Shown here: positions 32,903-42,461 of the stretch, in pieces
How positions within the stretch are numbered: the first letter of the stretch is position 1
Layout: each line of letters begins with the position of its first letter
Source of the DNA: an uncultured Bacillota bacterium
GTDB taxonomy: Bacteria; Bacillota_I; Bacilli_A; RFN20; CAG-288
DNA length: 64,000 bases
Direction: 5' to 3'
Assembly: GCA_949300365.1 (NCBI GenBank)
Contig: CASGEC010000001.1
Coordinates: 185,980-249,979 of the forward strand
Position numbers and translations under genes: made by a program
The notes under the pieces: generated by a model
Seen by the model: only the letters and a program-made list of their open reading frames with translations
Database searches by the model: none
What the model was told of the DNA's origin: nothing

Positions 32903-35536
32903 ATGGACGAGAACCAGAAGCTGAAAGCCAGTCAAGACCTCTCCGCCCTGATCGAAAGGGTGAGGAAGGCCCAGAAGGTCTACGCCACATTCTCCCAGGA
33001 ACAGGTCGACGCCATCTTCAAGGCAGCCGCCATCGCTGCCAACAAGGAGCGTATCCCCCTTGCCAAGGAAGCTGTCGCCGAGACGGGAATGGGTGTCGTC
33101 GAGGATAAGGTCCTCAAGAACCATTTCGCCAGCGAATATATCTATAATGCCTACAAGAACGCCAAGACCTGCGGTGTCATCGAAGACAACGAGGACATGG
33201 GCTATGAAAGGATCGCCGAGCCTCTCGGTGTCCTTGCCGGTATCGTTCCGACGACGAATCCGACGGCCACTGCCATCTTCAAGTCCCTCCTTGCCCTGAA
33301 GACCCGCAACGGTATCATCTTCTCGCCACATCCGAGAGCCAAGGCCTGCACCATCCACGCTGCCAAGGTCGTTTTGGATGCCGCTGTCAAGGCCGGTGCC
33401 CCGGAAGACATCATCGGCTGGATCGAGACCCCTTCCATCGAGCTTTCCAACCAGCTCATGAAGTCCTGCGATTGCATCCTTGCCACGGGTGGCCCGGGTA
33501 TGGTCACGGCTGCCTATTCTTCCGGCAAGCCCGCTATCGGTGTCGGACCTGGCAATGCCCCGACCATCATCGATACGACCGCTGACATCAAGATGGCCGT
33601 CAACTCCATCATCCACTCCAAGACCTTCGATAACGGCATGATCTGCGCTTCCGAGCAGTCCGTCATCGCCCTGAAGGATGTCTATGATGCCGTCAAGGAA
33701 GAGTTCGCCTACAGAGGCTGCTATTTCCTCAAGCACGACGAGCTCAACAAGGTCCGCAAGACCATCATCATCAACGGTGCCGTCAATGCCAAGATCGTCG
33801 GTCAGAAGGCCGCCACGATTGCCCGCATGGCCGGTGTCGAGGTTCCCGAAGAGACCAAGATCCTCATCGGCGAGGTCGAAAAGACCGACAAGAGCGAGGA
33901 ATTCGCCCATGAGAAGCTTTCCCCTGTCCTTGCCCTTTACAAGGCCGAGGATTTCGAGGATGCCCTGAACAAGGCCGACCAGCTTGTCAAGGATGGCGGC
34001 TATGGCCACACGGCCGATCTTTATGCCGACGAAAGGCTTGGCAAGGATCACATCGATGAGTTCGCCCTCCGCATGAAGGCCTGCCGTATCCTTATCAACA
34101 CGCCTTCTTCCTTGGGTGGCATCGGCGACCTCTACAACTTCATGCTCATTCCTTCCCTGACCCTCGGCTGCGGTTCCTGGGGCGGCAACTCCGTCTCCGA
34201 GAACGTCGGCATCAAGCAGCTTTTGAACGTCAAGACGGTTGCAAAAAGGAGAGAGAACATGCTTTGGTTCAGAACGCCCAGCAAGATCTTCTTCAAGCCT
34301 GGATGCCTCAGCAAGGCCTTGGAGGAGCTTCATACGGTCTATGATAGGAAGAGAGTCCTCATCGTTACCGATTCCTTCCTTGCCGAGAGCGGCTTCGCCA
34401 AGAAGCTGACCGACATCCTGGAAGGCTTTGGCATCATGACCGAGGTCTTCTCCGACGTCGCCCCCGATCCGACCCTTGCCTGTGCCGAGGAAGGCGCGAC
34501 CTTGTGCCGTTCCTTCAAGCCGGACTGCATCATCGCCCTCGGCGGTGGCTCCCCGATGGATGCCGCCAAGATCATGTGGGTGCTCTATGAGCATCCGGAG
34601 GCCGACTTCTCCGACATGGCCATGGACTTCATGGACATCCGCAAGAGAATCGTCACCTTCCCGAAGATGGGCTCCAAGGCGATGCTCGTCTGCGTCCCGA
34701 CCACGGCCGGTACCGGATCGGAAGTCACGCCTTTTGCCATCATCACCGACCAGAGGGATGGCACGAAGTACCCGATCACCGACTATGAGCTCCTTCCGAA
34801 CATGGCGATCGTCGATAGCGACCTCATGCTCAACATCCCGAAGGGCCTGACCCGCGCTTCCGGTATCGATGCCCTGACCCACTGCATGGAGGCCTACGCT
34901 TCCATGTATGCCACGGTCTTCACCGATGGCCTTGCCAAGGAAGGCATCCGCGAGATCTTCGACTATCTTCCTAGGGCCTACCACAACCTTGGAAACGATC
35001 CGGAGGCCAGGGAACACATGGCCCATGCCGCTACCCTTGCCGGTATCGCCTTTGCCAATGCCTTCCTGGGTATCGACCACTCCCTCGGACATAAGCTTGG
35101 CGCCTATCATCATCTCCCCCACGGCATCTGCGTCTCCCTCATGCTCGATGAGGTCATGAAGTTCAACGCCGGCGAGGTCCCGACCAAGATGGGTACCTTC
35201 CCGCAGTACAAGTATCCGCATACGCTTCGCCGCTATGCCGAGATCGCCGAGATGCTCGGACTGACCGGAAAGACCGACGAGGAGAAGTTCAAGAAGCTGA
35301 TCGACAAGATCGACGCCCTCAAGAAGGAAATCGAGCTTCCGCTCACCATCAAGGAAGCCGGTGTCGACGAAGGCAAGTTCCTTGCGACGCTCGATGAGAT
35401 GAGCGAGGCGGCCTTCAACGACCAGTGCACCGGAACCAACCCCAGATATCCTCTTATCTCCGAAATGAAGGATCTCTATCTGAGAGCCTATTACGGAGAA
35501 AAGGAATATAATAAGAAGTACGGTAAGAAGAACTAA
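32903..35536 (+). CDS. adhE: Bifunctional aldehyde/alcohol dehydrogenase AdhE
   Basis: 877 residues from ATG 32903. N-terminal CoA-acylating aldehyde dehydrogenase (about 1-440; cofactor region GIVPTTNPTATAIFKSL, catalytic Cys in NGMICASEQ), a short linker, then iron-dependent alcohol dehydrogenase (about 455-877; ALGGGSPMDAAKIMW, and metal-binding His in LGHKLGAYHHLPHG). Reduces acetyl-CoA through acetaldehyde to ethanol, regenerating two NAD+, which points to a fermentative anaerobe. It forms spirosome filaments in other species. An APH-fold kinase gene follows 11 nt later. Confidence 0.97.
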   Translation: MDENQKLKASQDLSALIERVRKAQKVYATFSQEQVDAIFKAAAIAANKERIPLAKEAVAETGMGVVEDKVLKNHFASEYIYNAYKNAKTCGVIEDNEDMGYERIAEPLGVLAGIVPTTNPTATAIFKSLLALKTRNGIIFSPHPRAKACTIHAAKVVLDAAVKAGAPEDIIGWIETPSIELSNQLMKSCDCILATGGPGMVTAAYSSGKPAIGVGPGNAPTIIDTTADIKMAVNSIIHSKTFDNGMICASEQSVIALKDVYDAVKEEFAYRGCYFLKHDELNKVRKTIIINGAVNAKIVGQKAATIARMAGVEVPEETKILIGEVEKTDKSEEFAHEKLSPVLALYKAEDFEDALNKADQLVKDGGYGHTADLYADERLGKDHIDEFALRMKACRILINTPSSLGGIGDLYNFMLIPSLTLGCGSWGGNSVSENVGIKQLLNVKTVAKRRENMLWFRTPSKIFFKPGCLSKALEELHTVYDRKRVLIVTDSFLAESGFAKKLTDILEGFGIMTEVFSDVAPDPTLACAEEGATLCRSFKPDCIIALGGGSPMDAAKIMWVLYEHPEADFSDMAMDFMDIRKRIVTFPKMGSKAMLVCVPTTAGTGSEVTPFAIITDQRDGTKYPITDYELLPNMAIVDSDLMLNIPKGLTRASGIDALTHCMEAYASMYATVFTDGLAKEGIREIFDYLPRAYHNLGNDPEAREHMAHAATLAGIAFANAFLGIDHSLGHKLGAYHHLPHGICVSLMLDEVMKFNAGEVPTKMGTFPQYKYPHTLRRYAEIAEMLGLTGKTDEEKFKKLIDKIDALKKEIELPLTIKEAGVDEGKFLATLDEMSEAAFNDQCTGTNPRYPLISEMKDLYLRAYYGEKEYNKKYGKKN

Positions 35537-35547
35537 AGGAGGCACTT

Positions 35548-36324
35548 ATGGCCAAGAAGGAATTAACCGATCTGGGAGAGCTGATCTTAACCCACCACAA
35601 CAAGAAGATCTATAGGAAGGACCATGTCATCACCAAGGTCTTCGACCACAAGTTCTATCCTGCAAGCACCGTCATCCGTGAAGCCATGAATCAGGAATAC
35701 GCCAGGGAGGAAGGCTTCCTTGCCCCGAAGGTCTATGATGTCTTCCCCATTGGCAAGGACTGGGCCATCTCCTCGGAAGAGATCGAAGGCAAGACCCTCG
35801 CCGAGATCATGACCGAGAACCCGAAGGACGTCAAGAAGGCCATCTCGCTCCTCGTCAAGGTCCAGCTCGACCTTCTCTCCCACATCTCCTCCAACCTCAA
35901 GCTCCCCAAACTGAAGGACAAGCTCAACAACTACATCACCAACTCCGGACTGGATGCCTCGACCCGTTATGAGCTCCACGCCCGCCTTGAGAGAATGCCC
36001 AACCACTACAAGGTCTGCCATGGCGATCTTGCCCCGCACAACCTCATCGTCAACGGCGACAAGGTCTACATCCTCGACTGGGCCCACTGCACCAGGGGCA
36101 ATGCCTCTGCCGATGCGGCCATGACCTACCTCCTCTTCATGCTGGAAGGCCATGAGAAGGGTGCCGACCTCTACCTCAAGGAATTCTGCAAGAAGTCCGA
36201 CATCGCCGTCCAGTACGTCCAGCAGTGGATCAGCGTCGTTTCCGCCACCAAGCTTGCCACGACGACCGACGAGGAGAAGCGCGCCATGCTTCTGAGAAAC
36301 CTCAACGTCGTCGAGTACTATTGA
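35548..36324 (+). CDS. Aminoglycoside-phosphotransferase-fold small-molecule kinase
   Basis: 258 residues; AAGGAGG upstream of ATG 35548. Kinase-like fold with catalytic CHGDLAPHNLIV (HxDxxxxN) and metal-binding ILDWAHC, and an ATP-lobe EGFLAPKVYDVFPIGKDWAI then EEIEGKTLAEI. This is the APH/choline-kinase group; the substrate cannot be read from sequence (choline, ethanolamine, sugars, fructosamine are known substrates in the group). Co-transcribed with adhE and closed by a terminator. Link to ethanol metabolism is unproven. Confidence 0.8.
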   Translation: MAKKELTDLGELILTHHNKKIYRKDHVITKVFDHKFYPASTVIREAMNQEYAREEGFLAPKVYDVFPIGKDWAISSEEIEGKTLAEIMTENPKDVKKAISLLVKVQLDLLSHISSNLKLPKLKDKLNNYITNSGLDASTRYELHARLERMPNHYKVCHGDLAPHNLIVNGDKVYILDWAHCTRGNASADAAMTYLLFMLEGHEKGADLYLKEFCKKSDIAVQYVQQWISVVSATKLATTTDEEKRAMLLRNLNVVEYY

Positions 36325-36340
36325 TCCCTTAAGAGAAGAA

Positions 36341-36368
36341 AAAAGCCACGGCTTCGGCCGTGGTTTTT
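36341..36368 (+). terminator. Bidirectional terminator of the adhE operon and the phosphatase gene
   Basis: A-tract, GCCACGGC, TTCG tetraloop, GCCGTGG, TTTTT; both strands have the T run. Confidence 0.9.
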
Positions 36369-36405
36369 GTATGCCTGAAATTCCGTATTCAATACAATCG
36401 GATCC

Positions 36406-37236
36406 TTAGTCTTCCAAGTAGATATCCCTTAGCCGCTTTTGCTCCTCGTCCGAGAAATGGAGTCTCTCCCGGCGGTAGTTGTCAAAGCTACCGAAGTCCT
36501 TCTCGATACAGTCCATCGCTGCCTGAAGCCAGTTTTCCTCTACCCCGGCAAGCATCACGGCCGAGGAGAGAAGCGGTTCCTTCACCCCATAGAGGGAGAG
36601 CGCCTTGTATCTTTTCTCCTTCTTTTCCTTGACGCTTTCGTTTGTCAGAAGATAGTCCTCAAGGATCGTCTTGTCCTCAACGCCCAACGTCTTCAAAAGG
36701 AGATAGGTAGCAATCCCGGCCCGATCCTTCCCGTCGGCGCAGTGGAAGAGGACGGCCCCTTTTCCATTTGCCTCCAGGACGAGGTGGAGGAAACGGGAAT
36801 AGCCTTCCTGACCGAGAGGAGAGGAGACATAGTTGCGATAGCTTTTCTCCATGCCTTTCTTGATGTTTGCATCCTTTGAGAGGCAATAGATGAAGTCAAA
36901 AAGGGTCAGCATCCTTGTCTTGGTGATGCCATAGGTCTCATGCGGAGGCGGCGTGATTCCCATGTTGTGGTCATTCGTGATGGAGAGATTGATGATCGTG
37001 CAGTGCGGGATAGGAACCTCTGGCCGATCCTTTCTTTCCCTGTCGTTGCGGAAGTCGATGTCATAAAGGGCGTGGTATTTCCTTGACAAGGTCTCCACGT
37101 CCTTCTTCGTCAAGCGATAGAGGCAGTCCGTCCGGATGAGAAGGTTCTTCCTTATCCTTCTTCCATCCTTTGTCTTCAGTCCGCCAAGGTCCCTGGTGTT
37201 GAGGGTCCCCTCCAAAGAGATTGTTCTTGTTTCCAT
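36406..37236 (-). CDS. Tyrosine/dual-specificity-type protein phosphatase (Y_phosphatase3)
   Basis: 276 residues from ATG 37236. GTLNTRDLGGLKTKDGRRI start and the P-loop FHCADGKDRAGIAT (HC-x5-R) define the Tyr-phosphatase-like family that includes phosphoinositide/Tyr phosphatases of Bacilli and Listeria LipA. No signal peptide. The TATAAT box ends only 12 nt upstream of this ATG and there is no Shine-Dalgarno; an ATG at 37260 also exists but would lie upstream of the -10. The start is thus probably on a leaderless or near-leaderless mRNA. Confidence 0.82.
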   Translation of the reverse strand: METRTISLEGTLNTRDLGGLKTKDGRRIRKNLLIRTDCLYRLTKKDVETLSRKYHALYDIDFRNDRERKDRPEVPIPHCTIINLSITNDHNMGITPPPHETYGITKTRMLTLFDFIYCLSKDANIKKGMEKSYRNYVSSPLGQEGYSRFLHLVLEANGKGAVLFHCADGKDRAGIATYLLLKTLGVEDKTILEDYLLTNESVKEKKEKRYKALSLYGVKEPLLSSAVMLAGVEENWLQAAMDCIEKDFGSFDNYRRERLHFSDEEQKRLRDIYLED

Positions 37237-37248
37237 GTCCGATGAGGG

Positions 37249-37277
37249 ATTATAAGGCATAAAGGGGATTCGACAAA
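37249..37277 (-). promoter_or_regulatory. Promoter of the phosphatase gene
   Basis: Minus strand TTTGTC, 17-nt spacer, TATAAT. Expected start of transcription is about 5-7 nt from ATG 37236. Confidence 0.6.
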
Positions 37278-37345
37278 AGGAAAAGAAGGAAGGAGACGGC
37301 AAAAAGGCAGGGTGCTCTTTCCCTCTCCCTTGGTTTCCTTCCCAA

Positions 37346-37389
37346 CAAAAAAGAGGTGGCAGCAAACCTTTCGATTTGTTTCCCACCTC
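37346..37389 (-). terminator. Terminator of the hrcA-grpE-dnaK-dnaJ operon
   Basis: Minus strand GAGGTGG and CCACCTC enclose an inner CAAA/TTTG pairing, then TTTTTT; 10 nt after the dnaJ stop. Confidence 0.85.
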
Positions 37390-37399
37390 CAATAGGGAT

Positions 37400-38539
37400 T
37401 CAGTTGCCCTTGAACTTGTTTCTCAGCCAGGAGAAGACGCCTTGCGGCTTCCTCCCTTCCGCCTCATCGAACTGGCGGATGAGGTCCTTTTCCTCGCTGT
37501 TGAGGGACTTGGGGAAGACAACGTTGATGGTCACGTATTGGTTTCCGGTCTTGCCACTGGGCAAAGTGACGCCCATGCCGGCCATCTTGAGGACGGTGTT
37601 GGGTTGGGTGCAGGAAGGGACGGAGAGATCGAACTCGCCCTTGACGGTCTTGACCGTGACGCTGGCGCCAAGAAGGGCATCGGCCAAGGAGACATCGACG
37701 CTGGTATAGATATCGGCGCCCTTCCTTTGGAAGATCTGGCTTGTGCCGACCTGGACGACCAGGATGAGGTCGCCGTTAGGACCGCCGTTGACACCGGCAT
37801 CGCCCTTTCCGGCAATGCGGATCATGTCCCCATCGTCGACGCCTTGCGGGATGTTGACGGTGATGGTCTCACTGACCCGGACACGGCCCTGGCCATGGCA
37901 GGTCGCGCACTTGGCCTTGACTCGCTTTCCGGTGCCCCCACAATCGGGGCAGACACCTTCCGATTCCATCATGCCGAAGATCGTCTGACGTCTTGTCCTT
38001 ACCCTACCGGTACCCCGGCAGGTCGGGCAGGTGGTGATGTCTTCGGGGGATCTTGCGCCGCTTCCATGGCAATCCGGGCAGGTCTTGACGTAGTCGAGGG
38101 GAATATCGACCTTGGTCCCGTTGACGGCCTGGTCAAAGGAGAGCTTGACGGTGACTTTCCTATCCGCACCTCTTCTGGGTGCCGAGGAACGACGGCCGCC
38201 TGTCCTGCCACCGCCGAAGAACTGACTGAAGATATCGTTGATGTCACCGAAGTCCGACTCGGAGAATCCGCCGAAGCCATTGAATCCGTTCTGGAAGCCA
38301 TTGGCCCCGTTGTTGTCGAAGGCGGCATGGCCGAACTGATCGTATTGCTGTCTCTTCTGCGGATCCTTGAGGACTTCGTATGCCTCGCTCACTTCCTTGA
38401 ACTTTTCCGGTGCATCCGTAGAATGGTTCAGGTCAGGATGGTATTTCTTGGCGAGGGCCCTATAGGCTTTCTGGATTTCGTCTTGTGTGGCATTCTTGTC
38501 CACGCCCAAGACTTCGTAGTAATCTCTTTTTTCTGCCAC
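37400..38539 (-). CDS. dnaJ: Co-chaperone DnaJ
   Basis: 379 residues from GTG 38539, which has GGAGG 7 nt upstream; the ATG at 38560 overlaps that ribosome site and adds residues not found in DnaJ. J domain ([23 protein letters not shown] in KKYHPDLNH), a G/F-rich region, four zinc repeats ([32 protein letters not shown]) and the C-terminal client-binding domain. Stimulates DnaK ATPase. Last gene of the heat-shock operon, separated from dnaK by a hairpin. Confidence 0.97.
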   Translation of the reverse strand: MAEKRDYYEVLGVDKNATQDEIQKAYRALAKKYHPDLNHSTDAPEKFKEVSEAYEVLKDPQKRQQYDQFGHAAFDNNGANGFQNGFNGFGGFSESDFGDINDIFSQFFGGGRTGGRRSSAPRRGADRKVTVKLSFDQAVNGTKVDIPLDYVKTCPDCHGSGARSPEDITTCPTCRGTGRVRTRRQTIFGMMESEGVCPDCGGTGKRVKAKCATCHGQGRVRVSETITVNIPQGVDDGDMIRIAGKGDAGVNGGPNGDLILVVQVGTSQIFQRKGADIYTSVDVSLADALLGASVTVKTVKGEFDLSVPSCTQPNTVLKMAGMGVTLPSGKTGNQYVTINVVFPKSLNSEEKDLIRQFDEAEGRKPQGVFSWLRNKFKGN

Positions 38540-38560
38540 GTGAGCACCTCCATGTTGCAA

Positions 38561-38586
38561 GAAGCCCGGTCATTGGACCGGGCTTC
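38561..38586 (-). terminator. Intercistronic dnaK-dnaJ hairpin
   Basis: GAAGCCCGGTC, ATTG loop, GACCGGGCTTC, a perfect 11-bp stem between dnaK and dnaJ with no clear T run. More likely a processing/attenuation element that lowers dnaJ relative to dnaK than a full terminator. Confidence 0.7.
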
Positions 38587-38596
38587 CTACAAAGCG

Positions 38597-40468
38597 TTAC
38601 TTGTTTTCGCCGTCCTTCTTCTCAGTGAAGGTGGCATCGACGACATGCGGATCCTTCTCTTGCGTGCTCTGCTGGGCATTGCTTCCGGCCGTCTGGCTAG
38701 AGGCATTCGCCTGCGCCTGGGCATTGGCCTGATAGACGGCATTGGCAGCCTGCTGGAGCTCGGCGATCTTGTTGCGGACGGTCTGGAGATCGTTCTTGTC
38801 GAGGGCTTCCTTGATTTCGTTGCGGATCTTCATGGCCTGGTTCTTGGTGTTCTCGTCGATCGGATGCTCTTTGTCGTTGACCTGACGGTCGATCGTGTCG
38901 ATCAGCTGCTGGGCCTCGTTTCTCGTATCGGCATCCTGTTTCCTCTTGTCATCGGCTTCCTTGTTGGCCTCGGCTTCCTTGACCATACGGTCGATCTCTT
39001 CCTTGGACAGACCGGAGGAATTGGAGATGGTGATGTGCTGTTCCTTGTTGGTATCGAGGTCCTTGGCGGAAACGGAGACGATGCCGTTGACATCGATGGA
39101 GAAGGTAACCTGAATGCGCGGTTCGCCACGTCTTGCCGGACGGATGCCTTCGAGCTTGAAGCGACCGAGGAACTTGTTGTCCTGGGCCATCGGACGCTCA
39201 CCCTGGTAGACCTGGATCTCGACGCCGGGCTGATTGTCCTCGGCCGTGGAGAAGGTCTGGGCACGGGTGACAGGGATGGTGGTATTGCGAGGGATGAGCG
39301 GAGTCATGACGCCACCCAAGGTCTCGATACCGAGGGTCAGAGGCGTGACATCCAGAAGGACGACATCGTTGATATCACCGCGGATGACACCGCCCTGAAT
39401 GGCAGCGCCGACGGAGACGGCCTCATCGGGGTTGACCGACTGGACCGGCTTCTTGCCGTTGTTGAGACGGGTGACAAGGTCGATGACGGCCGGCATTCTG
39501 GTAGAGCCACCGACAAGGATGATCTCGCTGAGGTCGCTGACGGAGAGCTTGGCATCGCTAAGGGCGGTGTTGAACGGCTTGATGCAGCGATCGATCAGGT
39601 CGGCGGTCAGATCCTGGAACTTGGCACGGGTAAGGGTGGTCTCGAAGTTGACAGGGGCACCATCCTTGAAGCCGATGTAAGGAAGGGAAATGATGGTCTG
39701 GGTCTGGCTGGAGAGGTTGATCTTGGCCTTTTCGGCTTCATCGCGGAGTCTCTGGAGGGTCGGACGATCCTTCGGATTGTTCTCGTCGATGACGATGCCG
39801 CACTGGCTGTTGATCTCCTGACGGAGCCAATCCATGATGTGGTGATCCCAGTCATCGCCGCCCAGATGCGTATCGCCGGAAGTGGAGAGAACCTCGAAGG
39901 TGCCATCGCCGATATCAAGGATGGAGACATCCAAGGTGCCACCACCGAGATCGAAGACAAGGATCTTGCCGGACTTCTTGCTGTCAAGACCATAGGCAAG
40001 GGCAGCGGCAGTCGGCTCGGAGATAACACGGACGACATCCAATCCGGCGATGGTGCCGGCGTTCTTCGTCGCCTGTCTCTGGTCATCGTTGAAGTAGGCA
40101 GGGCAGGTGATGACGGCCTTCTTGACGCTCTGGCCAAGATAGCTTTCGGCATAGGATTTCATGAAGGCAAGGATCTTGGCGGAAATCTCTTCCGGAGTGA
40201 AGTCCTTGTTGATGCAGTTGATGTGGACGGTCTCGCGGGTACCCATCTTTCTCTTGATGGAGTAGACGGTGTCGGGGTTGGTCAAGAGCATTCTCTTGGC
40301 GGCATTGCCGACGATGACTTCGCCATCCGCCTTAAAGGAGACGACGGAAGGGCAGGTATTCGTGCCCTCCGGAGAGGGGATGACCTTGACGGTCTTGTCG
40401 TCCTGCATGTAGGAGACGACGGAATTCGTCGTTCCCAAGTCAATACCGATGATTACTTCTTTTGCCAT
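38597..40468 (-). CDS. dnaK: Hsp70 chaperone DnaK
   Basis: 623 residues. [15 protein letters not shown] at the start, [46 protein letters not shown] and [14 protein letters not shown] in the ATPase domain; substrate domain from about 385 and a Gln/Ala/Asn-rich tail ending KKDGENK. AGGAGG before ATG 40468. ATP-driven folding with GrpE and DnaJ from the same operon. Confidence 0.98.
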   Translation of the reverse strand: MAKEVIIGIDLGTTNSVVSYMQDDKTVKVIPSPEGTNTCPSVVSFKADGEVIVGNAAKRMLLTNPDTVYSIKRKMGTRETVHINCINKDFTPEEISAKILAFMKSYAESYLGQSVKKAVITCPAYFNDDQRQATKNAGTIAGLDVVRVISEPTAAALAYGLDSKKSGKILVFDLGGGTLDVSILDIGDGTFEVLSTSGDTHLGGDDWDHHIMDWLRQEINSQCGIVIDENNPKDRPTLQRLRDEAEKAKINLSSQTQTIISLPYIGFKDGAPVNFETTLTRAKFQDLTADLIDRCIKPFNTALSDAKLSVSDLSEIILVGGSTRMPAVIDLVTRLNNGKKPVQSVNPDEAVSVGAAIQGGVIRGDINDVVLLDVTPLTLGIETLGGVMTPLIPRNTTIPVTRAQTFSTAEDNQPGVEIQVYQGERPMAQDNKFLGRFKLEGIRPARRGEPRIQVTFSIDVNGIVSVSAKDLDTNKEQHITISNSSGLSKEEIDRMVKEAEANKEADDKRKQDADTRNEAQQLIDTIDRQVNDKEHPIDENTKNQAMKIRNEIKEALDKNDLQTVRNKIAELQQAANAVYQANAQAQANASSQTAGSNAQQSTQEKDPHVVDATFTEKKDGENK

Positions 40469-40491
40469 GATTCATTTCCTCCTATATGGAA

Positions 40492-41178
40492 TCAGTTGTC
40501 TTTCTTCTCTTGAGCCTTTTCGTCGGCTTTCGGAGCTTCTTCTTTCTTCTCGACTTCCTTCTTCTCGGCCTTCTTGGTGATGATGACGCCAGCAGGCCTG
40601 AGAAGATGGTCATGGAGCCTGTAGCCCTTCAGGAAGGTCTCGTAGACTTTGTTGTCCTCCTCGCCATCGACGGCGGAGAAGGCATTCATCCTGTGGGGAT
40701 CGAACTCCTCGCCCTGTTTCGGATCGATGATTTCGATTCCCATCTGCACAAGGGCGGTAAGCAGCTTCCCATGGATCATCTTGAAGCCTTCGAGGTACTT
40801 GCCGATGACAGGATCGTCCGGCTCGTTCTTTAAGGCCATATCGAAGCTATCCAGGACCGGGATGAACTCCTCGATGACGGATTGCTTCGCGTATTTCTTG
40901 AAGTCTTCCGTCTCCCTTTGGACTTCCTTGCGGGTGTTTGCCATGTCGGCATAGGCGAGATAGTACTTGTTCTTCCAGTCGGCAGCTTCCTTCTTGGCGT
41001 TTGCGACGTCAACGTTGAGGTTGTCGATCTGGATCTTCAGGGAATGGATTTCCTCCTCAAGCTTCTTCTGAGGATTCTCTTTCCCATCCTTTTCCGCAGG
41101 GGCCTTTTCTTCTTGCGGCCTGACCTTTTCTTCAGGGGCTTGCGGCGTTTCTTCCTTTTTCTTTTCTTCTTCGCTCAT
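40492..41178 (-). CDS. grpE: Nucleotide exchange factor GrpE
   Basis: 228 residues. A Lys/Glu/Pro-rich disordered N-terminus (about 1-45), long coiled coil (IHSLKIQIDNLNVDVANAKK), then the family signature ANTRKEVQRETEDFKKYA and FIPVLDSFDMALKNEPDD with a C-terminal beta domain. The C-terminus has an unusual second Lys/Glu-rich tail (KKAEKKEVEKKEEAPK). Start overlaps the hrcA stop (ATGA). Confidence 0.95.
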   Translation of the reverse strand: MSEEEKKKEETPQAPEEKVRPQEEKAPAEKDGKENPQKKLEEEIHSLKIQIDNLNVDVANAKKEAADWKNKYYLAYADMANTRKEVQRETEDFKKYAKQSVIEEFIPVLDSFDMALKNEPDDPVIGKYLEGFKMIHGKLLTALVQMGIEIIDPKQGEEFDPHRMNAFSAVDGEEDNKVYETFLKGYRLHDHLLRPAGVIITKKAEKKEVEKKEEAPKADEKAQEKKDN

Positions 41179-42284
41179 TTCTTGGCTCCTTTCTTCTTGG
41201 CCTTGGCCGGCTTACGGACGACCAGGTTTTCCGGTGGACTGACAGGGACGAGGGCCGTTTCGTTGTCCGCCTGGTTTCCAAGATACTTGTCGATCATGAA
41301 GACCACATATTCCAGTGCCGAGAGGACTTTCCGATAGTCCATCCTCTTGGGACCGACGACGGCGATCTTGTCCTTGCCGTTGATGGGCTTGGAGACGATT
41401 GCCAGGTCGCCGTTGTTCTCCGAGGTGAAGCCCACGGAGACGCTCCCGATGTCATCCTGCCTTGTCATCGTCCTCTGGAGCTTGCTTGGATCCTCCAGGG
41501 CATCGACGGCAGAGAGGAAGGCATCGGCATCGTCGGCGAATTCGGGAAGGGCAAGAAGATTCTTCTTTCCATAGACTGTGAACCTCTTCTTGGCGAAGCT
41601 CATCAGGGCTTCGACGAAGGATTGGATGATCGCCTTCCCGCTTTGGCCGACCTGCTTGATCAGGATCGGCATCAGGGACTGTGCCTTATCGGCCAAGTCG
41701 GAGATTCTCGAACCGGCAAGACGGCTGTTGAGCATGTCCACCGCGGCACTTGCCGTTTCGAAGGTCAGGCCCATGTTCTTGAGGACGAACGTCTTCTTTT
41801 CGACGTATCCGGAATCGGTGACGAAGATTCCCATGACCTGGTCTTCGTTGAGCTTGAGCAGCTGGACGGAGACAAGCTTCTCGTCGTCCGCCCTCGGACC
41901 GAGGACGACCGTTGCCATGTTCGTGAGCTCGGAGAGCATCTGGCAGGACCGGGACATCACGTCTTCGACGGAATGGGTCCTGGAATCGAGCGCCCTCTTG
42001 AACTCCCTTTGGAATTCCATGTCCACGGAACTCAGCAGGTTCTCCTCGTTGAGGTGGTCGAGATAGTACTGATAGCCCTTTGCCGAAGGAACGCGTCCGC
42101 TGGAGACGTGCGTCTTTTCGATCAAACCTTCCTTTTCCAGCTGGACCATCGTGTTGCGGATGGTGGCGGAAGAGCAATCGAGATGGTAGTTCTTCAGGAT
42201 GGTGACGGAACCGACGGGTTCCGCGGTCTTGACGAACTCCTCGACGATGCATTTCAGGATGAGGTCCTTTCTTTTCAGATCCAT
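41175..42284 (-). CDS. hrcA: Heat-shock repressor HrcA
   Basis: 369 residues from ATG 42284 with GGGAGG 6 nt upstream; a GTG at 42305 lies in the operator and is rejected. N-terminal winged helix (LILKCIVEEFVKTAEPVGSVTIL, CSSATIRNTMVQLEKEGLI), GAF-like inserted and dimerisation domains after. Binds CIRCE upstream of its own gene with GroEL as corepressor in other species. The C-terminus has an extra basic tail (VRKPAKAKKKGAKK). Confidence 0.95.
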   Translation of the reverse strand: MDLKRKDLILKCIVEEFVKTAEPVGSVTILKNYHLDCSSATIRNTMVQLEKEGLIEKTHVSSGRVPSAKGYQYYLDHLNEENLLSSVDMEFQREFKRALDSRTHSVEDVMSRSCQMLSELTNMATVVLGPRADDEKLVSVQLLKLNEDQVMGIFVTDSGYVEKKTFVLKNMGLTFETASAAVDMLNSRLAGSRISDLADKAQSLMPILIKQVGQSGKAIIQSFVEALMSFAKKRFTVYGKKNLLALPEFADDADAFLSAVDALEDPSKLQRTMTRQDDIGSVSVGFTSENNGDLAIVSKPINGKDKIAVVGPKRMDYRKVLSALEYVVFMIDKYLGNQADNETALVPVSPPENLVVRKPAKAKKKGAKK

Positions 42285-42298
42285 CGCAGCCTCCCGTT

Positions 42299-42324
42299 TT
42301 AGCACTCCTTCTCTTAAGTGCCAT
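42299..42324. promoter_or_regulatory. CIRCE-like element, proximal, one half degenerate
   Basis: TTAGCACTC (perfect left half) is followed after 8 nt by AAGTGCCAT, six of nine matching the right half GAGTGCTAA. It lies between the -10 box and the hrcA start. Confidence 0.65.
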
Positions 42325-42328
42325 GTCT

Positions 42329-42356
42329 ATTATAAACAAACGATTAGCAAATTCAA
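42329..42356 (-). promoter_or_regulatory. Promoter of the hrcA operon
   Basis: Minus strand TTGAAT, 16-nt spacer, TATAAT. The -35 is inside the distal CIRCE-like element. Confidence 0.75.
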
Positions 42357-42370
42357 GCAATGAGTGCTAA
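42344..42370. promoter_or_regulatory. CIRCE-like element, distal, one half degenerate
   Basis: TTAGCAAAT, 9-nt spacer, GAGTGCTAA. Spacing is exactly CIRCE; the right half is perfect and the left half matches six of nine. It covers the -35 box. Confidence 0.75.
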
Positions 42371-42432
42371 AAACTTTTCGGGTTCCCTTTGGCTCTATCT
42401 ATAAAGGATTGCGCGCCCGTTCCTTTATAAAT

Positions 42433-42456
42433 GAAAAGACCCGGACAGGCCGGGTC
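42433..42456 (-). terminator. trmB terminator
   Basis: Minus strand GACCCGG, 5-nt loop, CCGGGTC, TTTT, six bases after the trmB stop. Confidence 0.85.
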
Positions 42457-42461
42457 ACACG

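Noticed and set aside
32801..35545. 914-codon minus-strand frame opposite adhE, and a 1045-codon plus-strand frame (37376-40513) opposite dnaJ-dnaK
   Set aside because: Same compositional effect; the opposite strands encode unmistakable AdhE, DnaJ and DnaK.
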